From Burkholderiales bacterium (GTDB lineage: Bacteria; Pseudomonadota; Gammaproteobacteria; Burkholderiales; Burkholderiaceae_C), in NCBI GenBank assembly GCA_028868855.1, contig JAGWTR010000001.1, positions 310,001 through 374,000 of the forward strand: a DNA stretch of 64,000 nt. The letters are read 5' to 3'. Positions 36,202 to 44,515 of the stretch are shown piece by piece. The stretch's first letter is position 1. Each line of letters begins with the position of its first letter. The position numbers were made by a program, and so were the translations under genes. Under the pieces are notes generated by a model, which was not told where the DNA came from, did not search any database, and was given only the letters and a program-made list of their open reading frames with translations.

Positions 36202-38805
36202 ATGACCCTGTGGGCGATGGCGATGCTTGCCTGGCTGGCAGGTGTTGCGGTGCAATTGCAGCAGACCAGTGTGTCGCCCGTGAAATGGGCGCAGGCAGCT
36301 TGCCTGTTGGCGGTGCTGGCTGGGGTGCTGGCGATTTGGGCCTGGGCGCGGCGGCCAGGGCGGCCTGGGCGACATGTCGCGCGCATGGGGTGCTGGGTCG
36401 CCTGCGCCTTGCTGGCGTGGGGCAGCACCAGTTGGCGAGCGCATGAGAAGGCGTCACAAGTGTTGCCGTCGGCATGGCAGGACCAGGATGTGATGGTGGT
36501 GGGGGAGGTCCTGGGCTTGCCTGAACCACGAGGGCAGGCCCTGGGGTTTGATGTGGCGGTGCGTCAGTATGAATTCCAGGGACGGATTTGGCCGGTGAGT
36601 CAATCGTCCGTGGGTGGCCGACCCTTGCCTGATCGTGTGTCCTTGTACTGGGCACCCGTGGGCGACGATGGGCAGGCTCCGGGCCGGTCGGATGGGCCGG
36701 GGCCACTCAAGCAGGTGCAGGCCGGGCAGGTGTGGCGTCTGCCGGTGCGCTTGCAATCGCCCATCCGGGCCGGCAATCCCGGCAGCTTCGACGCGGCGCT
36801 GTGGTTGTTTGATCGGGGCGTTCGGGCCACTGGCTCGGTGCGGCCCAAAGTGGCAGAGCCGCGCTTGTTGGCGCAGCCCAAAGGCTGGTGGTCCGCAGGG
36901 TGCGTTGACCGGGCTCGGCAGTTGATTCGGGCCGCGATCGGTCGCCAAGTCAGCGACCCACGGTTGGCGGGTGTCCTGGCGGGTTTGACCGTCGGGGACC
37001 AGGCCGCCATTGACCATGATGACTGGGATGTGTTCAGAAAAACCGGCGTGGCCCACCTCGTGTCCATCAGTGGTTTGCACATCGCGATGGTCGGCTGGAT
37101 GGCCGGTGGCGCCTTGTCCTGGGGTTGGCGGCGCAGTGAGCGCTTGATGCATCGCTGGCCGGCGCCTACAGTCCAGTTGATCGGTGGTGTGGTGGCGGCC
37201 GCTTTGTATTCCTTGCTCGCCGGTTGGGGCGTGCCGGCCCAGCGCACGGTGGGCATGATGGCCTTGTGGGCCGCATTGCGTCTGAGTGGTCGGCGGTGGC
37301 CCTGGCCTCTGGTGTGGTTGTTGTCTGCGGTCGTGGTCACGTTGATGGACCCCTGGGCCTTGTATCAGGCTGGATTCTGGCTCTCGTTTGTGGCCGTGGG
37401 TGTGCTGATGTCCAGTGGGCCAGCCGGACCCTCGCGTGGGCAAGATGCTGCACATTGGCATTGGAGGGTGTGGGGCAAGATCACCGCAGCGGTGCGCACT
37501 CAGTGGCTGGCCACGGTGTCGCTCACGCCTTTGGCGGCGGTGTTCTTTCATCAGGTGTCGGTGGTTGGTTTCGTGGCCAATTTGTTCGCCATTCCGATCT
37601 TCACCTTGTTGATCACCCCCTTGACGCTGGCAGGCGCGGCCTGGTCACCGGTGTGGAGCGTTGCAGCCTGGGTGTTGGCGCAATCGATCCAGGTGTTGTC
37701 CTGGATGGCGGCTTGGCCCTGGTCGGTCGCGCCGGTCGCCGCCTTGCCAAGCTGGGTGTCCGTGGTGTCGGTGGCGGCGGCGGGCGCTGTGGCCTTGCCC
37801 GTGCCTTGGCGCTGGCGCTTGATCGGGGTGCCGATGGTTCTCCCCCTGGTCTGCCTGCCCACGGCATGGCACTTGCAGCCTCCGCCAGCACCTGGCCAAT
37901 TCATCTTGGTGGCGCCTGATGTGGGACAGGGCACTGCGGTGCTGGTGCGCACGGCCCACCACGCTTTGCTGTTCGATGCCGGACCGAAAGTGGGCGAACG
38001 CAGTGATGCCGGCCAACGCGTGCTGCTGCCCATGCTGGCAAGCCTGGGAGTGACCCATCTGGACGAACTGCTCATCAGTCACCGCGATACCGACCACGTG
38101 GGCGGGGCAGCGTCCGTGGTGGATGCGGTGCCGGTCATGCAGTTGCGTTCGTCACTGGAGGATGAGCACCGCTTGCGACAGAAGGCGCCAGGTGGCCTGG
38201 TGCTGCGCCATGTGCGCTGTGAAACGGGCCAGCGTTGGCAGTGGGACGGCGTGGTGTTCGATGTCCTGAACCCCAGCGCCGAGGACTACGAACGGCGAGA
38301 CGACCTGTCCTCCAATGCGCTGTCTTGTGTCTTGAGAATTCAGGCCCAGGCTAGGAGCGGTCATGAGGCGGGGAGCGCCTTGCTTGCGGCGGACATGGAG
38401 GCGGCGCAAGAGGCCGCTACGCTGGATCGCGCCCAGTCTGTCGTTACGGGCCCGGCCCTCCTGCGCAGCACGGTGCTGGTGGCGCCGCATCATGGCAGCA
38501 AGACCTCGTCCTCAGAGGGATTCTTGCTGGCCGTGCAACCTGTGCAGACCGTGATTCAGGTGGGACGGCGCAACCGCTATGGCCACCCCTCGCCTGAGGT
38601 GATGGCCCGTTACGACGGCTTGAGCTTGGCTCGCGTGGCCACTCCGGCATGTGGCGCCTTTCTGTGGAATAGCGCTGAGGTGCTTCCCGTGTCGAGACCT
38701 ACGCCAACATCGACGATGGCAGGCGATGTGACCCAGCATCTGCGCCTCGGCGAGTGCTGGCGTCAACGCGCCGGGCATTATTGGGATGGTCAGGCGGACG
38801 GGTGA
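36202..38805 (+). CDS. comEC: DNA internalisation-related competence protein ComEC/Rec2
   Basis: This 867-residue polytopic protein forms the inner-membrane channel for single-stranded DNA in natural transformation. The parts in order are N-terminal membrane helices, a DUF4131-like domain (about 70-190), a Competence domain (about 240-510; GLTVGDQAAI and GVAHLVSISGLHIAM) and a C-terminal metallo-beta-lactamase-like domain (about 570-840) with SHRDTDHVGG and APHHGSKTSSS. The metal-binding HxDxDH pattern is intact, so nuclease activity is plausible. GGGAGG lies before the ATG. No other competence gene is present in the window. Confidence 0.93.
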   Translation: MTLWAMAMLAWLAGVAVQLQQTSVSPVKWAQAACLLAVLAGVLAIWAWARRPGRPGRHVARMGCWVACALLAWGSTSWRAHEKASQVLPSAWQDQDVMVVGEVLGLPEPRGQALGFDVAVRQYEFQGRIWPVSQSSVGGRPLPDRVSLYWAPVGDDGQAPGRSDGPGPLKQVQAGQVWRLPVRLQSPIRAGNPGSFDAALWLFDRGVRATGSVRPKVAEPRLLAQPKGWWSAGCVDRARQLIRAAIGRQVSDPRLAGVLAGLTVGDQAAIDHDDWDVFRKTGVAHLVSISGLHIAMVGWMAGGALSWGWRRSERLMHRWPAPTVQLIGGVVAAALYSLLAGWGVPAQRTVGMMALWAALRLSGRRWPWPLVWLLSAVVVTLMDPWALYQAGFWLSFVAVGVLMSSGPAGPSRGQDAAHWHWRVWGKITAAVRTQWLATVSLTPLAAVFFHQVSVVGFVANLFAIPIFTLLITPLTLAGAAWSPVWSVAAWVLAQSIQVLSWMAAWPWSVAPVAALPSWVSVVSVAAAGAVALPVPWRWRLIGVPMVLPLVCLPTAWHLQPPPAPGQFILVAPDVGQGTAVLVRTAHHALLFDAGPKVGERSDAGQRVLLPMLASLGVTHLDELLISHRDTDHVGGAASVVDAVPVMQLRSSLEDEHRLRQKAPGGLVLRHVRCETGQRWQWDGVVFDVLNPSAEDYERRDDLSSNALSCVLRIQAQARSGHEAGSALLAADMEAAQEAATLDRAQSVVTGPALLRSTVLVAPHHGSKTSSSEGFLLAVQPVQTVIQVGRRNRYGHPSPEVMARYDGLSLARVATPACGAFLWNSAEVLPVSRPTPTSTMAGDVTQHLRLGECWRQRAGHYWDGQADG

Positions 38806-38810
38806 TCGAG

Positions 38811-40094
38811 CTAGGCCACACGCGTGGCGAGCAATTTGTCGATGCGTTTGCCATCCATGTCAACCACCTCAAAACGCCAGCCTTCCCACTCGGCCGAGTC
38901 CGTGGTCTGGGGCAGGCGGCCTAACAGCATCATCACCATGCCGGCCAGGGTGTTGTAGCGACCCCGATCCTCGTCGGGCAGCGCCTTGAGGCCCAGGCGA
39001 TCCTTGAGTTCCGGGACCGGAATCAAGCCATCGAACAGCCAGGAGCCATCCTCCCGTTGCACGGCCCAACTGCTTTCGTCCTGGGGCGTGGTGAATTCAC
39101 CCGTGATGGCTTCCAGCACATCGCGCAAGGTGATCACGCCTTGCACTTCGCCGTATTCGTCGACCACAAAGACCATCTGGACGGCCGAGGCACGGAAGTG
39201 GTCCAGCAACTCCATGCCCGACAGTGTTTCGGGCACGAACACGGCCGGTTGCAAGCCCTGCGCGAGGTCATCGCTCAGCCCTTGGGTCACCTGGTGCAGC
39301 AATTGCTGGGCCGTGATGACGCCCAACACGTCGTCCAACCCGCCACGGCACACCGGGTAGCGCGAATGTCCATGCAGCGCAATGATGGCCAGGTTCTCCT
39401 TCATGCTTGCTTCCAGATTCAGCCAGGCGATGTCGCCACGCGGAATCATCATGGAGCCGACCTGGCGGTCGTCCAGACGGAACACATTGCGCACCATCTG
39501 ATGCTCGTTGGCCTCGATCACTCCGGCGTCCAGGCCTTCTTCCAAACTGGCGGCGATCTCTTCCTCGGTCACCCCGCGGTTGCCGGAGTCACGCACGCCC
39601 AGCAGCTTGAGGATGCCCTCGGTGCTGGCCGCCAGCAGGCGCACAAAGGGTCTGGTCAATTGCGACAGCCACTTCATGGGCTGGGCCACCAAGCGTGCCA
39701 CAGGCTCGGGGTACATCTGCGCGAAGCGCTTGGGCACCAGTTCGCCAAAAATGATGGTGACGAAGGTGATGATCATGACCACCAGACCGGTGGCGGTCAG
39801 TGCGGCAGCTTTTTCGTGAATGGGAAACTGTGTTTGTAGCCAGGTAGACAAGCCCGCTGAAAAAGCCGCATCGCCGACGATGCCGTTCAGAATGCCCGTG
39901 GACGTGATGCCGATTTGCACCGTGGACAGGAATTGGGTGGGGTTGTCATGCAGCTCCATGGCCACCTTGGCGCCGGCATCGCCAGTTTCCGCCATGACCT
40001 GCAGGCGCGCCTTGCGACTGGCGGCCAGTGCCATCTCGGACATGGCAAACAAACCATTGAGGATGGTCAGGAAAATCAGAAGCGCAACGTCCAT
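38811..40094 (-). CDS. CorC/HlyC-type membrane protein (DUF21, CBS pair, transporter-associated domain)
   Basis: This protein of about 427 residues has an N-terminal DUF21/CNNM domain (about 1-190) with three to four membrane helices (NGLFAMSEMALAASRKARL, FGELVPKRFAQ), a CBS pair (about 215-335) and a C-terminal CorC_HlyC domain (about 350-425). Related proteins are implicated in Mg2+ or Co2+ efflux; calling it a haemolysin is an older name. The ATG at 40094 begins MDVALLIFLTILNG; an upstream codon at 40124 adds ten non-conserved residues. It is convergent with comEC and divergent from apaH. Confidence 0.88.
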   Translation of the reverse strand: MDVALLIFLTILNGLFAMSEMALAASRKARLQVMAETGDAGAKVAMELHDNPTQFLSTVQIGITSTGILNGIVGDAAFSAGLSTWLQTQFPIHEKAAALTATGLVVMIITFVTIIFGELVPKRFAQMYPEPVARLVAQPMKWLSQLTRPFVRLLAASTEGILKLLGVRDSGNRGVTEEEIAASLEEGLDAGVIEANEHQMVRNVFRLDDRQVGSMMIPRGDIAWLNLEASMKENLAIIALHGHSRYPVCRGGLDDVLGVITAQQLLHQVTQGLSDDLAQGLQPAVFVPETLSGMELLDHFRASAVQMVFVVDEYGEVQGVITLRDVLEAITGEFTTPQDESSWAVQREDGSWLFDGLIPVPELKDRLGLKALPDEDRGRYNTLAGMVMMLLGRLPQTTDSAEWEGWRFEVVDMDGKRIDKLLATRVA

Positions 40095-40157
40095 AGGGGG
40101 CGCCGGGCAGAGCCGGGCCATCAATTTTTACCGCGCAAGCGTAGCAGAATCGGTGCC

Positions 40158-40982
40158 ATGAACTATCTCGTTGGCGATTTGCAAGGTTGTTGCGATCCAT
40201 TGGAGCGCTTGTTGAGCATCATCGGCTTCTCGCCTTCGCGAGACCGTCTTTATCTGTTGGGCGACCTCGTGAACCGCGGACCCGACTCGCTGGGGGTGCT
40301 GCGGCGCCTGCGCGATCTGGGTGATTCGGCGATGTGCCTGTTGGGCAATCATGATCTGCACCTGCTGGCCGTGGCTCACGGCGTGCGCCGGGCGCACCGC
40401 AGCGACACGCTGGAGGGCATATTGGCGACCCCCGACCGTGAGGCTTGGCTCGATTGGGTGCGCCATCGTCCGCTGGCACTGTGGGAGCATGGCTGGCTGA
40501 TGGTGCATGCCGGGGTGGTGCCGCAGTGGGATGCAGTGCAAACCATGGCACTGGCCGCCGAGGTAGAGGCGCTGCTTCAAGGGCCCGATCTGAGGGAATT
40601 CTTGACCGTGATGTATGGCAATGAACCTGCTCGCTGGCAGGACGACCTGGAAGGCGCCGATCGCTGGCGGTGCGTGATCAACTGCCTGACCCGCGTGCGC
40701 TTTTGTACGCTGGACGGCACCATGGACTTTTCGGCCAAGGAGGGGGCGGGTGCGGCCCCCGAAGGGCTCTTGCCCTGGTTTGAGGTGCCTGGACGCCGCA
40801 CGGCGAATACCCCTGTCGCCTTTGGGCACTGGTCGACCTTGGGGCTGATCAACCGAAGTGATTTGTTGTCCCTGGACACTGGTTGTGTGTGGGGCGGGCA
40901 ATTGACGGCGGTACGCATTGACGGCGCCACCCGCGAGGTGATTCAGATCGACTGCCCCCAGACGCAAAAGCCTGGCAAGTAA
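40158..40982 (+). CDS. apaH: Symmetrical bis(5'-nucleosyl)-tetraphosphatase
   Basis: This 274-residue metallophosphoesterase hydrolyses Ap4A to two ADP and can remove Np4 caps from RNA. The phosphoesterase metal motifs are VGDLQGC near residue 5, GDLVNRGPDS near 36 and LLGNHDLH near 65, with the later FGHWSTLG near 230. In the first motif the usual D-x-H is D-x-Q (GDLQG), as in ApaH proteins. The ATG at 40158 gives the normal start MNYLVGDLQG. A tRNA-Ser gene follows after 30 bases. Confidence 0.95.
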   Translation: MNYLVGDLQGCCDPLERLLSIIGFSPSRDRLYLLGDLVNRGPDSLGVLRRLRDLGDSAMCLLGNHDLHLLAVAHGVRRAHRSDTLEGILATPDREAWLDWVRHRPLALWEHGWLMVHAGVVPQWDAVQTMALAAEVEALLQGPDLREFLTVMYGNEPARWQDDLEGADRWRCVINCLTRVRFCTLDGTMDFSAKEGAGAAPEGLLPWFEVPGRRTANTPVAFGHWSTLGLINRSDLLSLDTGCVWGGQLTAVRIDGATREVIQIDCPQTQKPGK

Positions 40983-41012
40983 TGCGCGCCATGTCTTACA
41001 ATGCGGCCCCAA

Positions 41013-41099
41013 GGAAGTGTGGCCGAGTGGTTTAAGGCTCTAGTCTTGAAAACTAGCGTAGGGGCGACCTTACCGTGAGTTCGAATCTCACCGCTTCCG
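41013..41099 (+). tRNA. tRNA-Ser (anticodon TGA)
   Basis: The acceptor arms GGAAGTG and CGCTTCC pair, with one G-U pair. The anticodon stem CTAGT/ACTAG encloses CTTGAAA with TGA at 41047-41049. A long variable arm and GTTCGAATC T-loop are present. The bases after the discriminator are CCG, so the terminal CCA is not fully encoded, unlike the tRNA-Leu of this window. Confidence 0.96.
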
Positions 41100-41111
41100 C
41101 CGGATTTTTAT

Positions 41112-41138
41112 AAAAAGCGCCTCAGAAGGCGCTTTTTG
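41112..41138 (+). terminator. Terminator after tRNA-Ser
   Basis: AAAAAGCGCCT pairs with AAGGCGCTTTTT around a short loop, a textbook intrinsic terminator 12 bases after the tRNA. The A-run on the left makes it potentially active on the minus strand as well. Confidence 0.92.
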
Positions 41139-41240
41139 TTTTGCCGCCATCTCTAGCGGTAATGTGCAGAAGCCCCCCCAAAAAAAGCGGCAGCGGTTAC
41201 AAGGGTTTACACCTAGATCCAGGCCAACTGTACTAACATT

Positions 41241-41267
41241 GGTGCACCGCAACATATGGGGTGCACC
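41241..41267. repeat. Pair of GGTGCACC palindromes before a small membrane-protein gene
   Basis: The 8-bp palindrome GGTGCACC occurs at 41241-41248 and at 41260-41267, 19 bp start to start, in an otherwise AT-richer 100-base gap. The second copy directly abuts the ATG at 41268. It may be an operator or a translation-control structure. Confidence 0.5.
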
Positions 41268-41549
41268 ATGGTCCAACGAAGCTTGAAATTTGGCGGCTTG
41301 CGAGAGCCCAGCGTTCAGGAAAAGCGAAACCACAAGGCTTTAGTTCTGGAAAAGCTTGGGGTGATCGGTGGGTTTCTGCTTGGCCTGTTGGCGGGCGTGA
41401 ATTTCATTGAGGCGCCCTTGACGCAAGCGGGTCTGCCCCGGGGGCTCGTCATTGCCGCCACCGTGATGGGGGTGGCGGTGATCATGCGCGTTGGTGCTTC
41501 GCTGGGTGCGGCGGCTGCGGAACGCATCGACCAGGCGCGGCGCGGCTGA
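41268..41549 (+). CDS. Small two-helix membrane protein, unknown function
   Basis: This protein of about 93 residues has a basic N-terminus (RSLKFGGLREPSVQEKRNHK), two predicted membrane helices (about 28-48 and 58-76) and a short charged tail. I recognise no family. The ATG at 41268 has a G-run six bases upstream; an earlier in-frame ATG at 41256 would start inside the palindrome pair. Coding potential is supported by codon composition like its neighbours and by the clear membrane-helix pattern. It is convergent with the methyltransferase gene. Confidence 0.6.
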   Translation: MVQRSLKFGGLREPSVQEKRNHKALVLEKLGVIGGFLLGLLAGVNFIEAPLTQAGLPRGLVIAATVMGVAVIMRVGASLGAAAAERIDQARRG

Positions 41550-41570
41550 TCGTCGACGCTGCCAACGGCG

Positions 41571-42800
41571 TCAAGTCAACAGGGCATCGGCCTGGAGTAA
41601 GGACTCCAGGCACTGCTCCTTGATGCCATAGAACGATTTGATCTCATTGATCTGACCACGCACTTCCTCGGTGTGGGCAGGATCACGGTGGGCACGTTTC
41701 ACCGCCAGGATCATCTTGTTCTTGTTGGTGTGTTCCAGCGAGATGAATTCAAACACCTGCGTGTCGTAACCGCAGGCGTCCAGCAGCAGGGCGCGCAGCC
41801 CATCGGTCAGCATCTCGGCTTCCTGGCCCAGGTGTACGCCATGCTGCAAGATGGGGCGCAAAGGGTGCGGGCTGAGCAGTTGCGGGCGAATCTGCTTGTG
41901 ACAGCAAGGCGAGCACATGATGATGTCGGCCCCGGTGCGGATGCCCATGTGGATGGCGTAGTCCGTGGCGATGTCGCAGGCATGCAGCGCGATCATGACG
42001 TCGATGGTGCCGGCCTTGTAGTCCCGCACATCGCCATGGTCAAAGTGCAGGCCGGTCAGGCCTAGTCGCCGGGCGGCACTGTTGCACAACTCGACCATGT
42101 CCTGGCGCAGTTCAACGCCGGTCACATGGGCTGACAGCCCCAGAGTGTTTTGCAGATAGTCATGGATGGCAAACGTCAGGTAGCCCTTGCCTGAGCCAAA
42201 GTCGACCACATGGATGTCGCTGGCCTTGGCGAGTTGTGAGGCCACAAAAGCGCGGTCAAACACCTCGATGAATTTGTTGATCTGCTTCCATTTGCGCGAC
42301 ATGGCCGGGATCAAGGTCTGCTGGGTATCGGTGACGCCGAGGGCGGTCAAAAAAGGGCGGGCCAAGTCGAGGTGGCGCTGTTTCTGGCGGTTGTGTTCCT
42401 GGGACACGGCTTCGTGGTGCTCGGCCTTGCCAAAGCGCAGCGTGGCCTTGCCTTTTTTGCTGAACGCCAGTTGAATTTCTTCGGTGGGCGTTAGCAGGTG
42501 GGCGTTTCTGAAGTCCTGGCCGACCTGGGTGCGCAGCAGCGCCAGGCCATCGGCCACCGGGACGTTCTTGGTGATGTCCTTGGTCTGGTGCCGGTAGACA
42601 AAGCTCAGGCAGGCCTGCTCCTTGATGGTGACGGGGCGCACCTGAACGCGCAGCAGGTCGGCAACGGGGCCGCTGTAGTTGCCCAGCACCACCTTGATCA
42701 GCGTGCCGCCTTGCAGGTGGGTGTGCACCAGGCTGAAGAAGCGCTCAATGGCTTGGCTGGTGGACGATTCAAGCGGGCTGATCTGACTGGGGGAGGGCAT
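41571..42800 (-). CDS. Class I SAM-dependent methyltransferase (Methyltransf_32-like)
   Basis: This 409-residue protein has a non-catalytic N-terminal half (about 1-165) and a Rossmann-type methyltransferase half (about 185-340). Motif I is VVDFGSGKGYLTFAI near residue 193. An acidic motif II follows in VTGVELRQDMVELC. The SPCCHKQIRPQL block resembles the Methyltransf_32 group. The substrate is unknown; RNA or protein is plausible. The open frame continues upstream to 43667 antisense to nnr, but that part lacks conserved sequence, and the ATG at 42800 with an upstream AAGG-like site is preferred. Confidence 0.82.
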   Translation of the reverse strand: MPSPSQISPLESSTSQAIERFFSLVHTHLQGGTLIKVVLGNYSGPVADLLRVQVRPVTIKEQACLSFVYRHQTKDITKNVPVADGLALLRTQVGQDFRNAHLLTPTEEIQLAFSKKGKATLRFGKAEHHEAVSQEHNRQKQRHLDLARPFLTALGVTDTQQTLIPAMSRKWKQINKFIEVFDRAFVASQLAKASDIHVVDFGSGKGYLTFAIHDYLQNTLGLSAHVTGVELRQDMVELCNSAARRLGLTGLHFDHGDVRDYKAGTIDVMIALHACDIATDYAIHMGIRTGADIIMCSPCCHKQIRPQLLSPHPLRPILQHGVHLGQEAEMLTDGLRALLLDACGYDTQVFEFISLEHTNKNKMILAVKRAHRDPAHTEEVRGQINEIKSFYGIKEQCLESLLQADALLT

Positions 42801-42976
42801 GCGGGCGCCTTTTTGGCAGGGAAGGGGATAAGCCCCGATTTTCAGGGCAAAACAAAGGCCGGGTGCTCGCCAGTGGATGCCGAGCGTTGGCGTGAAAAGC
42901 TGCGCAGTTTTTATCCACCGCGTTGCCATTGAGGCAGACTGAGTGACTGTGCGTGGCAGATCACAATGAGGCGAGC

Positions 42977-44515
42977 ATGAAGCGTGTGGCGTTGTTGACC
43001 GTGGCGGAGATGAAGCAGGCCGAGCAAATGGCCATGGATGCGGGCACACGCGGCCTGGAGTTGATGGAGCGTGCGGGGCGAGCTGTGGCCGAGGCCATCC
43101 TGGCCCGATGGGATCGCCAACCGGTGTTGGTGCTGTGCGGCCCGGGTAACAACGGTGGCGACGGTTTTGTGGTGGCACGCCATCTGGCGCAGGCCCACTG
43201 GTCCGTGCGCGTCGCCCTGCTGGGGCCATGGTCGGCCTTGGCAGGCGATGCCTTGATGCAGGCCCAACACTGGGCCGATGAGTGTGTGCCAGGAGGCTCT
43301 GCCGTCCCGGACAGCAGCATCGTGGCCTTGAGCCCGGAGGTGATCCGGGGGGCGTCCCTGGTGGTCGACGCCTTGTTCGGCACCGGCTTGAGCCGACCAC
43401 TGACCGGTGCAGCCGCCCAGACCTTGCAGGCGTTGGCCGCCAGCGGGGTGCCCGTGGTCGCCGTGGACGTGCCCAGCGGAGTTTTTGGCGACACGGGTGC
43501 CGATGGCGGTGCGGCCAAGGCTCGGCTGACAGTGACCTTTGCTTGTCGCAAGCCCGGCCATGTCCTGATGCCGGGGCGTGATTTGTGTGGCGAGGTGCTG
43601 GTGGCCGACATTGGGCTGTCACCCGAGGCAGACCAGCAAGTGCGCTCCATGGCATTTGAAAACACACCCGGCTTCTGGCTCGATCAATGGCCCAATCTTG
43701 CTGCGGGGGCTCACAAGTACCAGCGTGGGCACGCCCTGGTGTATGGCGGCGGGCTCATGACAGGGGCCGCGCGCATGGCAGCACGCTCCGCCGCGAGGGT
43801 CGGGGCGGGCTTGACCACGGTGGCGGTGCCTCAGGGGGCGTTTCCCATCTATGCCGCAGGCTTGACCAGCGTCATGGTGCGTCCCATGGTCGGCGACGAT
43901 GTGCAGGCCTTGGCGACGGGTTTGAGGCAAGTGCTGGCCGATCAGCGCATTTCATCCGTGCTGCTGGGCCCGGGCGCGGCCGGTGGCTTGGTGCAAGGGG
44001 CCCGGCCCATGGTGGAGGTGGTGCTGGCCTGTGGTCGGCCTCTCGTGCTGGATGCCGACGCCCTGACGGCCTATGAGCACGACCAGGAGGCCTTGTCTGC
44101 CGCCATCCAAGCGCATGTGCGGCCGGTGGTGTTGACGCCCCATGAGGGCGAATTCGCGCGCCTGTTTCCCCGGGCGCGGAACTTGCCATCGACCGACAAG
44201 CTCAGCCGTGCCCGGTGGGCCGCGCAGCACAGCGGCGCCATCGTGGTCCTCAAGGGCGCGGATACTGTGGTGGCTTCACCCGATGGGCGCGTGGTCGTCA
44301 ACACCAATGCGCCGCCCTACTTGGCCACGGCGGGCGCGGGCGATGTGCTGGCGGGTTTGATCGTTGGCTTGCTGGCTCAGGGTATGGACGCTTTTGCAGC
44401 GGCGGCCGCTGCCGTGTGGCTGCATGGCGCAGCGGCCTCGGCTTTTGGTGTGGGCCTGATCGCGGAGGATCTGCCCGATCAGCTACCCAAGGTGTTGCGG
44501 CAACTGGCGCTGTGA
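42977..44515 (+). CDS. nnr: Bifunctional NAD(P)H-hydrate epimerase / ADP-dependent dehydratase
   Basis: This 512-residue fused repair enzyme acts on damaged NADH and NADPH hydrates. The N-terminal YjeF_N epimerase domain (about 1-215) has LCGPGNNGGDGFVVARHL near 55 and AVDVPSGVFGDTG near 170. The C-terminal ribokinase-like dehydratase domain (about 235-505) has TPHEGEFARLFP near 390 and the glycine-rich ATAGAGDVLAGLIVGLLAQG near 455, with the catalytic aspartate. GAGG lies before the ATG at 42977, preferred over 42953. It is divergent from the methyltransferase gene with a 176-base gap. Confidence 0.95.
   Translation: MKRVALLTVAEMKQAEQMAMDAGTRGLELMERAGRAVAEAILARWDRQPVLVLCGPGNNGGDGFVVARHLAQAHWSVRVALLGPWSALAGDALMQAQHWADECVPGGSAVPDSSIVALSPEVIRGASLVVDALFGTGLSRPLTGAAAQTLQALAASGVPVVAVDVPSGVFGDTGADGGAAKARLTVTFACRKPGHVLMPGRDLCGEVLVADIGLSPEADQQVRSMAFENTPGFWLDQWPNLAAGAHKYQRGHALVYGGGLMTGAARMAARSAARVGAGLTTVAVPQGAFPIYAAGLTSVMVRPMVGDDVQALATGLRQVLADQRISSVLLGPGAAGGLVQGARPMVEVVLACGRPLVLDADALTAYEHDQEALSAAIQAHVRPVVLTPHEGEFARLFPRARNLPSTDKLSRARWAAQHSGAIVVLKGADTVVASPDGRVVVNTNAPPYLATAGAGDVLAGLIVGLLAQGMDAFAAAAAAVWLHGAAASAFGVGLIAEDLPDQLPKVLRQLAL

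Noticed and set aside
42896-42913. Near-palindrome AAAAG-CTGCGCAG-TTTTT between the methyltransferase gene and nnr
   Set aside because: Short, with a bulged base and no associated promoter elements. Not enough to propose an operator.
42801-43667. N-terminal extension of the methyltransferase frame antisense to nnr
   Set aside because: The extension is rich in Pro, Arg, His and Ser without any conserved motif and lies opposite the conserved NNRE domain. The ATG at 42800 is the natural start.
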